From Desulfosediminicola ganghwensis (lineage in GTDB: Bacteria; Desulfobacterota; Desulfobulbia; Desulfobulbales; Desulfocapsaceae): a DNA stretch of 64,000 bases. The DNA lies in NCBI RefSeq assembly GCF_005116675.2, contig NZ_CP050699.1:1015001-1079000 (forward strand), given 5' to 3'. Below are positions 8,897 to 16,897 of the stretch, piece after piece; positions within the stretch are counted from its first letter, which is position 1; every line of letters starts with the position of its first letter. Both the position numbers and the translations under genes were made by a program. The notes under the pieces are model-generated. The model saw nothing but the letters and a program-made list of their open reading frames with translations, was not told where the DNA came from and did no database searches.

Positions 8897-9493
8897 ATGT
8901 CATATCTTTTAATTATCTTGAGCTACCTGCTCGGAGCGGTTCCCTTCGGACTATTGATCGGCAAAATGGCCGGAAAGGATGTCAGAACCGAGGGAAGTAA
9001 AAATATCGGCGCGACCAATGTCAGTCGTCTTCTGGGGAAAAAACTGGGTTTTGTCACTTTGGTCTGCGACTGCCTGAAAGGTTATTTGCCGATGCTGTTG
9101 GCTGCGGCAATTTTAAAAGATGCGCCTAATAGTGAAATCATCGTTCCCCTTTGTGGTGTCGCTGCGGTGGTTGGGCATATGTTTCCTGTTTACCTGGGCT
9201 TTAAAGGTGGCAAAGGCGTCGCCACAGGACTGGGTGTTTTTCTCTACCTCTCTCCTGTTGCAATACTGATCAGCTTTGTGGTGTTTGCCGCGTCAGTCGC
9301 CTTGAGCGGTTTTGTTTCGGTGGGTTCACTGCTGGCATCGGCCTTGATGGTAATCTGGCTTTGGCTGCTGGGGCACTCAGCAATCCAGATATTGACGGCT
9401 GCCGTGGTCGCCGGTTTGATCTGGTTCAAGCATCATGAAAATATCGGCAGATTGCTTAAAGGCGAGGAAAAGAGCTGGAAAAAGAAAGCCTGA
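8897..9493 (+). CDS. plsY: Acyl-phosphate:glycerol-3-phosphate acyltransferase
   Basis: Membrane enzyme that puts the first acyl chain on glycerol-3-phosphate using acyl-phosphate, opening phospholipid synthesis. The 198-residue, five-helix product has the three cytoplasmic PlsY motifs: GSKNIGATNVSR (motif 1), GFKGGKGVATGLG (motif 2, phosphate loop) and a C-terminal KHHENIGRLLKGEE (motif 3). The length is normal. No strong ribosome site is seen ahead of ATG 8897. The gene stands alone and ends in a strong terminator. Confidence 0.96.
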   Translation: MSYLLIILSYLLGAVPFGLLIGKMAGKDVRTEGSKNIGATNVSRLLGKKLGFVTLVCDCLKGYLPMLLAAAILKDAPNSEIIVPLCGVAAVVGHMFPVYLGFKGGKGVATGLGVFLYLSPVAILISFVVFAASVALSGFVSVGSLLASALMVIWLWLLGHSAIQILTAAVVAGLIWFKHHENIGRLLKGEEKSWKKKA

Positions 9494-9542
9494 TACTGAA
9501 GTCCTGAGCAACCCTTTCTAAGGGGTTCAGAGGGTATCTTTG

Positions 9543-9574
9543 GGGATGAACGTCATAACGTTCATCCCTTTTTT
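9543..9574 (+). terminator. Rho-independent terminator after plsY
   Basis: A perfect 11-bp stem (9543-9553 with 9558-9568), a 4-nt loop and six T residues, 50 nt past the plsY stop. Confidence 0.92.
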
Positions 9575-9744
9575 GTTTGCAGATATCTGCAAACAAGTCA
9601 TCACAGCAATAGATTTCCCTTTAATGTTCATGGCCTAAGCTGAAAAATGATTATGATTGAGGTTAACTACCTATCAGCCAGCTATCTTCCGGCTGTGGAT
9701 TAAACTGATGCGCGGGTTTCATAATCTGAAGAGTGAGGTGAAAT

Positions 9745-10704
9745 ATGCGGATAATAGAAGTGAGGCAATTTGGTGGGCCTGATGTACTTACCCTGGTAGA
9801 TCGGGATATACCAGTTCCCGGCAAAGGGCAGGTTGTAATCAAGGTCGAGGCGATCGGGGTCAACCCGGTTGATACCTATATACGGGCCGGTACCTATCCC
9901 GTTTTGCCTGAACTCCCCTATATACCGGGTGGTAATGCGGCGGGCACGGTACAGAGTTGCGGTGAAGGTGTGACTGAACTGTCACAAGGTCAAAGAGTCT
10001 ACACTGCCTGCACCTTCGGGGCTTATGGAGAATATTGCCTCTGCGATGCCACACAGGTTTATGATCTGCCGGAGGAGGCAAGCTTTGCGCAAGGGGCGAC
10101 GCTCGGTGTGCCGGGAGCTACCGCCTGGCGAGGGCTTTTTATCAGGGGCTTGGGTAAGGCTGGCGAGAAGGTGCTGGTACATGGAGCCAGTGGGTCGGTC
10201 GGAGGTGCTGCATTGCAGCTTGGTCGTGCGGCGGGCATGGAGATGTATGGTACGGCGGGTAGCGAACAGGGGCTGAAAATTATTGATGAGCTGGGGGCCG
10301 TGAAGTCAATGCTGCATCAAGGTGATTATGTTGACAGGCTTCGCGCTGCTGTACCTGGAGGGTTTGATCTGATTCTTGAAATGCTGGCAAATGTGAACCT
10401 TGAAACAGATCTGTCATTGCTGGCACCTCATGGCAGGGTTGTTATCATTGGCAGCCGTGGCAGAATTGAGATCGATCCGCGCTTAACCATGGGCAAAGAA
10501 ACGGACATCAGGGGGCTCGCCCTTGCCGCCGCGAGTTCCGTGGAACTCAAGCAGACCCATGCTGCACTGGCTGCCGCCGTGCGGGCAGGCGTGTTGAGGC
10601 CGTTAATCGCTGCGACTTTGCCCCTCGAAGATGCGCCCAGAGCTCATCAAAAAGTGCTTGAACCTGGCCTCAACGGTAAAATTATTCTTTCTCCAGGCCT
10701 TTGA
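9745..10704 (+). CDS. NADPH:quinone oxidoreductase / zinc-less medium-chain dehydrogenase
   Basis: Cytosolic MDR-superfamily reductase of the zeta-crystallin/QOR type, 319 residues. The N-terminal GroES-like domain starts with IEVRQFGGPDVL and contains the family motif VNPVDTYIRAG. The Rossmann half has HGASGSVGGAALQLG, the AxxGxxG nucleotide motif of QOR rather than the GxGxxG of alcohol dehydrogenases. Structural zinc cysteines are absent. The substrate is probably a quinone or an enone. A ribosome site (GAGGTG) precedes ATG 9745. It is transcribed alone. Confidence 0.9.
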   Translation: MRIIEVRQFGGPDVLTLVDRDIPVPGKGQVVIKVEAIGVNPVDTYIRAGTYPVLPELPYIPGGNAAGTVQSCGEGVTELSQGQRVYTACTFGAYGEYCLCDATQVYDLPEEASFAQGATLGVPGATAWRGLFIRGLGKAGEKVLVHGASGSVGGAALQLGRAAGMEMYGTAGSEQGLKIIDELGAVKSMLHQGDYVDRLRAAVPGGFDLILEMLANVNLETDLSLLAPHGRVVIIGSRGRIEIDPRLTMGKETDIRGLALAAASSVELKQTHAALAAAVRAGVLRPLIAATLPLEDAPRAHQKVLEPGLNGKIILSPGL

Positions 10705-10744
10705 TTGGAATGTTTCATAATATGTTCAGCCAACTGTTAACTAG

Positions 10745-11110
10745 CCCCTGACCTACTCGTTGCGCGGTTTTTCGAAATCCGATGAGAAAAAGTTCTCATT
10801 CTGGACGACTCGTTCCAACACCCTGGATATTTATGCTATGGAGGCAGAGAAAAAGGTTTAAGAAGAAATCAAGGCTGTTGGTGGTCCGGAGCTTGTCCAG
10901 GTGGTTGAGAACCGGGTTAATGGATTTCTTTCAAAGTGGCACATACTCGTGCCGGGTGGAAGATGGTTTTTCTTGGGGTATCAGGCTGCGCATGGCCCGG
11001 TGGGAACCGGAGTGACAACTGTGCATGTCACTTCAGTTAACGAAACAAATACAATATGTGAACTTGAGCAGTGTTCTTTGGCAAAGCTGCGGCTGACAGG
11101 AAATTACTGA
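10745..11110 (+). pseudogene. Interrupted unknown open frame (one in-frame TAA)
   Basis: One reading frame is open from after TAG 10742 to TGA 11108 apart from a single TAA at 10859-10861. The translated text on both sides looks like real protein: FSFWTTRSNTLDIYAMEAEK before the stop, then EEIKAVGGPELVQVVENRV and GGRWFFLGYQ after it. There is no ribosome site and no clear start for the upstream half. I do not recognise the family. The simplest reading is a decayed gene of about 120 codons. The part from GTG 10901 could in principle still be expressed as a 69-residue peptide. Confidence 0.3.
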
Positions 11111-11131
11111 TTCAGTGAGAGACAAGATGCA

Positions 11132-11167
11132 AACAGCCGGAAAAGGTCCTTCCAATTTCCGGCTGTT
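11132..11167. terminator. Hairpin between converging transcripts
   Basis: A perfect 11-bp inverted repeat (11132-11142 with 11157-11167) lies 30 nt beyond the stop of the Lgt-like gene. On the minus strand it is followed by a short T stretch. It probably terminates the lipid cluster transcript. Confidence 0.5.
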
Positions 11168-11197
11168 ATTCAGATAAGAATACAATTCTGTTCAGAT

Positions 11198-12253
11198 CTA
11201 AATTCTATCTTCAAGCAAGGTGAACGATACCGTTGAGCAGGTTACGGTGGAACGGCCGAAATAGATGAAAAAAACTACCCAGGCAAGCTGCAGGCCAATG
11301 ATGACTCCCGGCGTCCAGACATTTTGCAACCCATGGCTGATGAGAGGCTGAACGTTTGTCACGCTTGTATTCAAGAGGGCAAGGCCAATGGTGTAGATAA
11401 CAGCAATGGCGCCCATTTTCTGATAGACACTCACCTTGCCAAAACCTCGGAAATCAGCACGTAGCACCTCAGAAAGAAGGCGCCAGATCTGAGTTACAGC
11501 CATACAGAGTACCAGGGTTGCAGTAAAGAAACTGTTCAAAAAGAGCCAGCAACCCATCAATGCGGTAGCTGTATAAATGATACAGGTTATGGCCTGGATC
11601 GGGACCAATCTTTCGCCTGCAAGGTGGCTCTCGTACTCTGCTTTTTTGATGTTGCCGTAAAAAATTACTCCGGTACGTTTGAAGATGGATTGTATCAGTG
11701 CGCTGCAATCCTTAAGCGGCTTGCCGTAGCAGCAACCGTAACTGAGGCAGGCGAGTCTGCCAAGGCCCTCTCCCAGTGAATACGCAATCGCCATGGCGGC
11801 AAGAACCGGCATCATGGGCAGGTAGCAGTCGCCGAAATTGCTGCAGATGAGCCCTGCTGCCAGAATAGCGAATGGCGCCAGAACGATACCGACGAACGAG
11901 GCGCCGCCAATAGTAAAGGTATGTCGCTTTTTCTCGACGATCATGGCTACAATGCGGGCTGCCGGCAGGCAGACTGCAAGCAGCATTGCTGTTGCCAGCG
12001 CCGTTCCGGTGAGGGAGATCTCCATGGCGCCCAGCAGAATAAGGAGCAGGGTAATCGCCAGCAACTGACTGGTGGCAATGAAAAAGCCGTAATAGGTAAG
12101 GTTGGTCCCCTGCCAGTTGGCTGAGTCGCCATGTTTAACTTTGGGGACAATGGCCATCATCTGCCAGCGTTCACCCGGCAGGTATTTGAAACCCCAGAGC
12201 AGCAGACAGCCGAGGAGTATGCCGGTGATGATAATGAATAGTAGGTTTGTCAT
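11198..12253 (-). CDS. Lgt-fold (prolipoprotein diacylglyceryl transferase family) membrane protein, atypical
   Basis: A 351-residue polytopic membrane protein with the Lgt layout: TYYGFFIA near 53-60, GGASFVG (116-122), EGLGRLACLSYGCCYGKP (162-179), GERLVPIQ near 220 and EVLRADFRG further on. Canonical Lgt has a histidine in SFHGG and an asparagine in the GRxGNF motif; here these positions read SFVG and GRLACL. The GCCYG form occurs in a side branch of the family. It therefore probably keeps a lipid-binding fold but may not transfer diacylglycerol to lipoproteins. It is the last gene of the five-gene cluster, 24 nt after the decarboxylase, which fits a lipid-modifying role. Confidence 0.72.
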   Translation of the reverse strand: MTNLLFIIITGILLGCLLLWGFKYLPGERWQMMAIVPKVKHGDSANWQGTNLTYYGFFIATSQLLAITLLLILLGAMEISLTGTALATAMLLAVCLPAARIVAMIVEKKRHTFTIGGASFVGIVLAPFAILAAGLICSNFGDCYLPMMPVLAAMAIAYSLGEGLGRLACLSYGCCYGKPLKDCSALIQSIFKRTGVIFYGNIKKAEYESHLAGERLVPIQAITCIIYTATALMGCWLFLNSFFTATLVLCMAVTQIWRLLSEVLRADFRGFGKVSVYQKMGAIAVIYTIGLALLNTSVTNVQPLISHGLQNVWTPGVIIGLQLAWVVFFIYFGRSTVTCSTVSFTLLEDRI

Positions 12254-12277
12254 TGCTGCACTCCTTGTGAAGGGCTG

Positions 12278-13297
12278 TTAAGGCAGTTTGCCGGCCACTG
12301 TGGATCGAACTGATACCTCTGTTTCCACCAGCGGACGGCCGACTTTATTCGTAAATCTGCTCTGCACATCATTGCGTTTGGCATTGGCGAGAATATCAGG
12401 CGAAAAAGAGATCCTGTTCGGTTCAAAGACCAGAATATCGGTTGAACTCCCAGGTCGGTAGAGGCTTTTGGGACATCCTTTTTCCAAAAACATTCCGGCC
12501 TGGACAGGCTGTGGGTTGTGATATTGCAGTTCGCTGTAGGCCTGGACGATATCACCGATCATCAGGGCCACGACTTCAATCATGGCGACCCTACCAACCC
12601 CGGAGCCGCCCTCGACATCGGTGTCTATGATGGTGACCACCCGCTTGTTCCTGGCATACAGGGAAGCAAGTGCAATCTGGGCCGCAGGGTTGCAACTGTG
12701 GTAGGCGCCATCGATTTCGTAAATATCGAGGACAATGCCGCTAACCGGCACATGGTTATAGTGATATTTGTCTGGAGTGAGGCGGAACACACCGAAATCA
12801 CCTTCAGAAAAAACATTATGCCACTTGCGATCAGTACCAAAGAGTTCTTCTGGCGAGAAAAACTTCTCCTTGATAAAAAGTTCTGAAATATCAGTGAAAG
12901 AGCCGACAAGCACCCTGGAATCTGCAGGTGAGACGATTGCCTTGCGGTCTTCCTCCATCGGGCGGAGTTGCCAATAGCGAATCTGACGTTCAAACACTTT
13001 TCGCGGGGTATCGTAGCAGTCCGGTGCGGCGACGCATTCTGTGAGGTCGACAGCTAGGCTCGCAATCATCCTGGCCGCTTTGAACTTCCTGGAATCGAGA
13101 AAATCGTAATGGTAGAGGCTCAGCAGGCTGGACATTCGGGCAGAGGTGAGGGCCCGGAAAAGTGCCGGAGCGTTCTCTCGCAAGGTGTTGTAGAGGAACG
13201 AAACCGATCTGTCCCCAAAGAGTTGCTCGGTGACGATGGCATTGGTGGCTCTTTCTATGTACTGGTGAGCGGTTGATGGTGTTACTGCCTGGGGCAT
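12278..13297 (-). CDS. Phosphatidylserine decarboxylase family protein
   Basis: Predicted pyruvoyl-dependent, self-cleaving decarboxylase, 339 residues. Family landmarks: SPADSRV (123-129, Asp126 of the triad region), FRLTPDKYHYNHVPVSG (171-187, His179/His182) and PGSSTDILVFE (282-292), where Gly283-Ser284 would be the self-cleavage site (LGST in the classical enzyme). Two features are atypical: PADS where most enzymes have C/A-D-G, and an N-terminal extension of about 110 residues. The product would usually be phosphatidylethanolamine, but the cluster context leaves another serine-lipid substrate possible. It lies 142 nt after the 785-residue protein gene. Confidence 0.82.
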   Translation of the reverse strand: MPQAVTPSTAHQYIERATNAIVTEQLFGDRSVSFLYNTLRENAPALFRALTSARMSSLLSLYHYDFLDSRKFKAARMIASLAVDLTECVAAPDCYDTPRKVFERQIRYWQLRPMEEDRKAIVSPADSRVLVGSFTDISELFIKEKFFSPEELFGTDRKWHNVFSEGDFGVFRLTPDKYHYNHVPVSGIVLDIYEIDGAYHSCNPAAQIALASLYARNKRVVTIIDTDVEGGSGVGRVAMIEVVALMIGDIVQAYSELQYHNPQPVQAGMFLEKGCPKSLYRPGSSTDILVFEPNRISFSPDILANAKRNDVQSRFTNKVGRPLVETEVSVRSTVAGKLP

Positions 13298-13439
13298 AGG
13301 GAGTTACCTTGGAGTTGAAGCTGGTGCCGCATGGGTTGAGCCTGGGTGGACATTGTGCCAGAACCAGGACTATCCGTTTTCATGTTCAGCGGTTTGATTT
13401 CCTTTTTATTTTTTATTTAATGATCATGAGTAATTCAGG

Positions 13440-15797
13440 TCAGCGCTGGGTATTGAGGTCATGAACGACTGCGAGACCGAGATGCAGAAGCAGTACAAGA
13501 TCTTCAGGTGCGGCGGTCTCTTCAAGAACATCGTTTCGTATTTGATCGAAAAAGCCGGTTACTGATCTCGCTCGCGCCTGTGTGTTTGTGCACATGATCT
13601 CTGCTATAATGGGATTGCCGCTCTGTTCAAGCCGCAGACAATCTTCTTCAAGTACTGCCAACCCTTCGCTGCATTGGGCTTTTTTCAGGTCGTTACGGTA
13701 ATATTTTTCGCTGGCAGCATTAAAAATATCGGCTGGTATTTTAGTTGGCTTCCTCCTATCGCCACTGGTGGCAATTGAATTGTAAACAAGTCTCCCTGAG
13801 GCGGAATACTCCGGATCTGCCAATCTCTCATGAAGATTATCGAGCAGGGGAGTTGCCTGTAGCTGATCGGTCAATTCTGCCCCTTCGATTTTGAGAAAGC
13901 TGATCAGCGCCTGTTGGTAATCACTTACCTTGATGCGCAGGTAGTTGCGGTACCGTTTACTGTGCCGCTGTTGTTTTACATGTTTGAGGATTTTTACCAG
14001 AAACATGTTGCTGGTGTTGGTACGGATATAGACCGTCGGCACCCCGATTGCGGTAGCGAAAAACATTTGTCGTCGTTCACTTTCCACGGGTGGTAAATCA
14101 GGAATATCCTGATGCACAACTTTACCATCCAGCACCATCGAGTAGGCGACAGCGGTAACCAGGTTTTGCAGCTCAACGGCCTGGGCCATATCTTCGAGAA
14201 AACTCGGGAAAAGAGAATATATTCTGCCTTCAAACCCTGAGTAGCCCATCTGTGACTGGGCACGCATTCGATAAGGCAGGTAGATAGACATGCGGCTGTC
14301 GAAGATGCCGATCTCTGCGAGTTCTGCTTTCAGTCGTTCCTGGTTGCCGGGCATACCGTCGAGAGCAGGGCAACTTTCGGTGGAGAGTAAGGTGATAAAA
14401 TAATCTATCAGCCTGAAGTCCGGGATCAGGTCACCGCTCAATCCCAGTACTTTCGACAGCATATTGTCGAGTTTACGTGGGCCAAACGGGGTGAATGAAC
14501 GGCCGCAGAACTGAATATCAGCCTTTTTCTTCCAGCGTCTCCACAACATCCTGAGATGGGTGTAGTCGAGTTCGTGGGGGAGGAAACCGAGCACGCTTTC
14601 AGGGTGAAAATCGGCAAAATCAACCCTGTATGGAGCAGCAGTATAGGTGCCCGCGAAAAGTGGTAGAAAATGTTCGACAATCTTGATCACCAGATCCCCC
14701 ATATACTTCTCAACCCCGGGCGTAAAACTTGAACCAGGATCGGTTGCCAGCCGGGTCAGTGCGGAACTCCCTAAAGAGACATGGGTTCCGTTATTGGCGA
14801 GGCAGGTGTTGGAGGTGTTTGGCAGCACGATCAGGTTGTTGGTGATGATGCCGGCATCTTTCAGCTTGCTGATAGTATTCAGCTGGCTGCGGGATAAGGT
14901 CCTGTGGCAGAGGGCCATGTATTTATGTTTTTCCTCGCCGCGCTCCCAGCCGGAGAGGCATGGGCTCATGAAAAGATGCCGGTAGTACCCGTCAGGGACC
15001 AGATCGTTGAGGCGTTTTTGCCGGTAAGGAGCGTGGGGTGCGTTGTAGATGATTGCCCGCTGGCCTGATTCCTTCAGCCCGTAATGACTGTTGGCAAACT
15101 GGCCCAGCAACTGGGTGAGAAGAAAGGTGCGTGCGGTTTCTCTAGCGGCCAGGGGACCTATTGCGCCAGCCTGTGCCGAGGGGATGGTAAATGAAAGAAT
15201 TTCCGGTGAGGTATTATCACTTTGAAAATAACTGAACAGAGAATGGCCACAGCTCTCCAGCGACTCCGGCAAGGAATTCCGGTCGAGGATTTCTGCAAAG
15301 GCGAGTTTCAGCAGATAGCTGATCGGTATCCTGATATGGGAGCGGTCATTCTGCTGAAAATGAAAGCGTTGACTGTCACCCCGTTGTGGTCCTTTAGGGT
15401 ATTGTTTGTCGGCAAGGAGATCTGTTGAGAAAACTCGGGATGCGAGAGCGCCGAGGCGCTCTTTTTTAATTCGTACCCAGCTGTTCTCCCAGACATTGGC
15501 ACGGTTCTCATCGAGAAACTGCCTGATATCCTCAATAGAGCTTGGCGGCAGGTCTCCCCGGCCCACCCGTTTTTCAATATTGCGGAAGAAATTAGACTGG
15601 TAGATGGATATGGGCAGATCGACGTCAGCTGCTTTTCCCTCAACTGCGACCTGTAGTTCATATTCCATTCCTGCGCTACTGTCGCCAGAACCAAAAGGAG
15701 TAATGCCAAGGGCCTTAAGCTCCTGGCTGAATTGTATACTGCCAAGCCTCAGCGACTCGGCATTATTCGAAACCAAAACTGGTGGACAGGATGTCAT
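13440..15797 (-). CDS. Large conserved-looking protein of unknown function (785 aa)
   Basis: I do not recognise this family. The 785 residues contain no signal peptide and no clear membrane helix. Conspicuous blocks are GMEYELQVAVEG (43-54), NTSNTCLANNGTHVSLG (327-343), the stretch 391-415 with RVDFADFHPES and PHELDYTHL, and the stretch FFATAIGVPTVYIRTNTSN in the last third. The ExE pair near the N terminus and the acidic/His-rich block recall metal-nucleotide sites of carboxylate-amine ligases such as glutamate-cysteine ligase, but this is only a resemblance. ATG 15797 has GGAG 12 nt upstream. Composition matches its neighbours. It sits between a glycosyltransferase and a decarboxylase gene in one cluster, so a role in making a head group or linkage of an envelope lipid is a reasonable guess. 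Confidence 0.8.
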   Translation of the reverse strand: MTSCPPVLVSNNAESLRLGSIQFSQELKALGITPFGSGDSSAGMEYELQVAVEGKAADVDLPISIYQSNFFRNIEKRVGRGDLPPSSIEDIRQFLDENRANVWENSWVRIKKERLGALASRVFSTDLLADKQYPKGPQRGDSQRFHFQQNDRSHIRIPISYLLKLAFAEILDRNSLPESLESCGHSLFSYFQSDNTSPEILSFTIPSAQAGAIGPLAARETARTFLLTQLLGQFANSHYGLKESGQRAIIYNAPHAPYRQKRLNDLVPDGYYRHLFMSPCLSGWERGEEKHKYMALCHRTLSRSQLNTISKLKDAGIITNNLIVLPNTSNTCLANNGTHVSLGSSALTRLATDPGSSFTPGVEKYMGDLVIKIVEHFLPLFAGTYTAAPYRVDFADFHPESVLGFLPHELDYTHLRMLWRRWKKKADIQFCGRSFTPFGPRKLDNMLSKVLGLSGDLIPDFRLIDYFITLLSTESCPALDGMPGNQERLKAELAEIGIFDSRMSIYLPYRMRAQSQMGYSGFEGRIYSLFPSFLEDMAQAVELQNLVTAVAYSMVLDGKVVHQDIPDLPPVESERRQMFFATAIGVPTVYIRTNTSNMFLVKILKHVKQQRHSKRYRNYLRIKVSDYQQALISFLKIEGAELTDQLQATPLLDNLHERLADPEYSASGRLVYNSIATSGDRRKPTKIPADIFNAASEKYYRNDLKKAQCSEGLAVLEEDCLRLEQSGNPIIAEIMCTNTQARARSVTGFFDQIRNDVLEETAAPEDLVLLLHLGLAVVHDLNTQR

Positions 15798-15856
15798 GCT
15801 GGGGGTTGTCTCCGGAGCTGAAACAGCATTTTTAAATTACCTCACTCTGCCAGGCA

Positions 15857-16897
15857 TCAGGCGTTGGCTGCTGAAGCGTGATTCGAACTGCCAAATGGCT
15901 CGACTATTTCCAGGTTATGGAAAAACTGTTCAGAGCATGCTTTCCACGAGTATTGTAACGCGGTATTTCTGCATGACTCCCTGGAAACCTCCATCGCTTT
16001 GTGCACTGCAATTTGCAGATCTTGATCAAGCCAGCCGTTCACACCATTTTTTACCACGTTGATCGGCCCGGTTACTGGATATGCCGCAACGGGCACACCG
16101 CAGCCGTTTGCCTCAAGCATTACGACTCCAAAGGTGTCAGTAAGGCTAGGGAAAACCATAACATCTGCGTTTGCGATATAGCCGGCCAGTTCTTTGCCTC
16201 GGCGATAACCGGCAAAGAGAGCCTCGGGGTATTTTCTCTCCAGCTCTTTTCGGGCAGGGCCGTCACCGACTATAACTTTGGTTCCGGGCAGGTCGAGTGA
16301 GAGAAATGCCTCAATGTTTTTTTCTACAGCGACCCTTCCTACATAGACCTGAACCGGTCCTTCTACCCCCAGGTCTATTCGGGTATCCGGTTGAAAGAGT
16401 TCGGTGTTGACCCCTCTGGACCATGGTGCAGTATTGGGAAAGTTGCGCTGGCTGAGTTCGTCCCTGAGTGCGGGGGTGGCGACCATCACCCGGGTAGCCT
16501 GTTTGTGAAATTTGCGAACCACCGTGTAGGACCAGGAAAGCGGGATAGGAATCCGTATTTTGATATATTCAGGGAACCTGGTGTGATATGAGGTCGTGTA
16601 TGGAAACTTTTTATTTAGACAGGCCGAACGTGCCGCCCAGCCCAGTGGTCCTTCCGTGGCAATATGAACCGCGTTTGGAGCAAACTCGGCCAGCAGTTTT
16701 TTCAGTTGATGTGTCCACGCCAGTGCCAGCCGTATTTCAGGGTACGAGGGGCAGGGAATAGACCGGAAAAGCTGAGGATTAATAACTTTCACCCGGTGGC
16801 CCATATTCTCCAGATGCTTGACGGTCTGGGTCAGCGTGGTGACCACACCATTAATTTGGGGATGCCAGGCATCCGTCACTATAGCGATCTTGTTCAT
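15857..16897 (-). CDS. GT4-family glycosyltransferase (MgtA/SqdX-like)
   Basis: GT-B glycosyltransferase of 346 residues that probably moves a sugar from a nucleotide donor to a lipid acceptor at the inner face of the membrane. The start VTDAWHPQINGVVTTLTQT is the typical opening of the alpha-mannosyl/glucosyl-lipid synthase group, and HIATEGPLGWAAR and YHTRFPEY follow. The donor site is VYVGRVAVEKN, VGDGPARKELE and the EX7E-type motif in SLTDTFGVVMLEANGCG, with D in the first position as in many relatives. It overlaps the preceding hydrolase gene by 47 nt, implying tight coupling. This hydrolase-GT4 pair is common in Proteobacteria. Confidence 0.9.
   Translation of the reverse strand: MNKIAIVTDAWHPQINGVVTTLTQTVKHLENMGHRVKVINPQLFRSIPCPSYPEIRLALAWTHQLKKLLAEFAPNAVHIATEGPLGWAARSACLNKKFPYTTSYHTRFPEYIKIRIPIPLSWSYTVVRKFHKQATRVMVATPALRDELSQRNFPNTAPWSRGVNTELFQPDTRIDLGVEGPVQVYVGRVAVEKNIEAFLSLDLPGTKVIVGDGPARKELERKYPEALFAGYRRGKELAGYIANADVMVFPSLTDTFGVVMLEANGCGVPVAAYPVTGPINVVKNGVNGWLDQDLQIAVHKAMEVSRESCRNTALQYSWKACSEQFFHNLEIVEPFGSSNHASAANA

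Noticed and set aside
10859-10861. Recoding (selenocysteine or pyrrolysine) at the in-frame stop
   Set aside because: The stop is TAA; selenocysteine needs TGA and pyrrolysine TAG.
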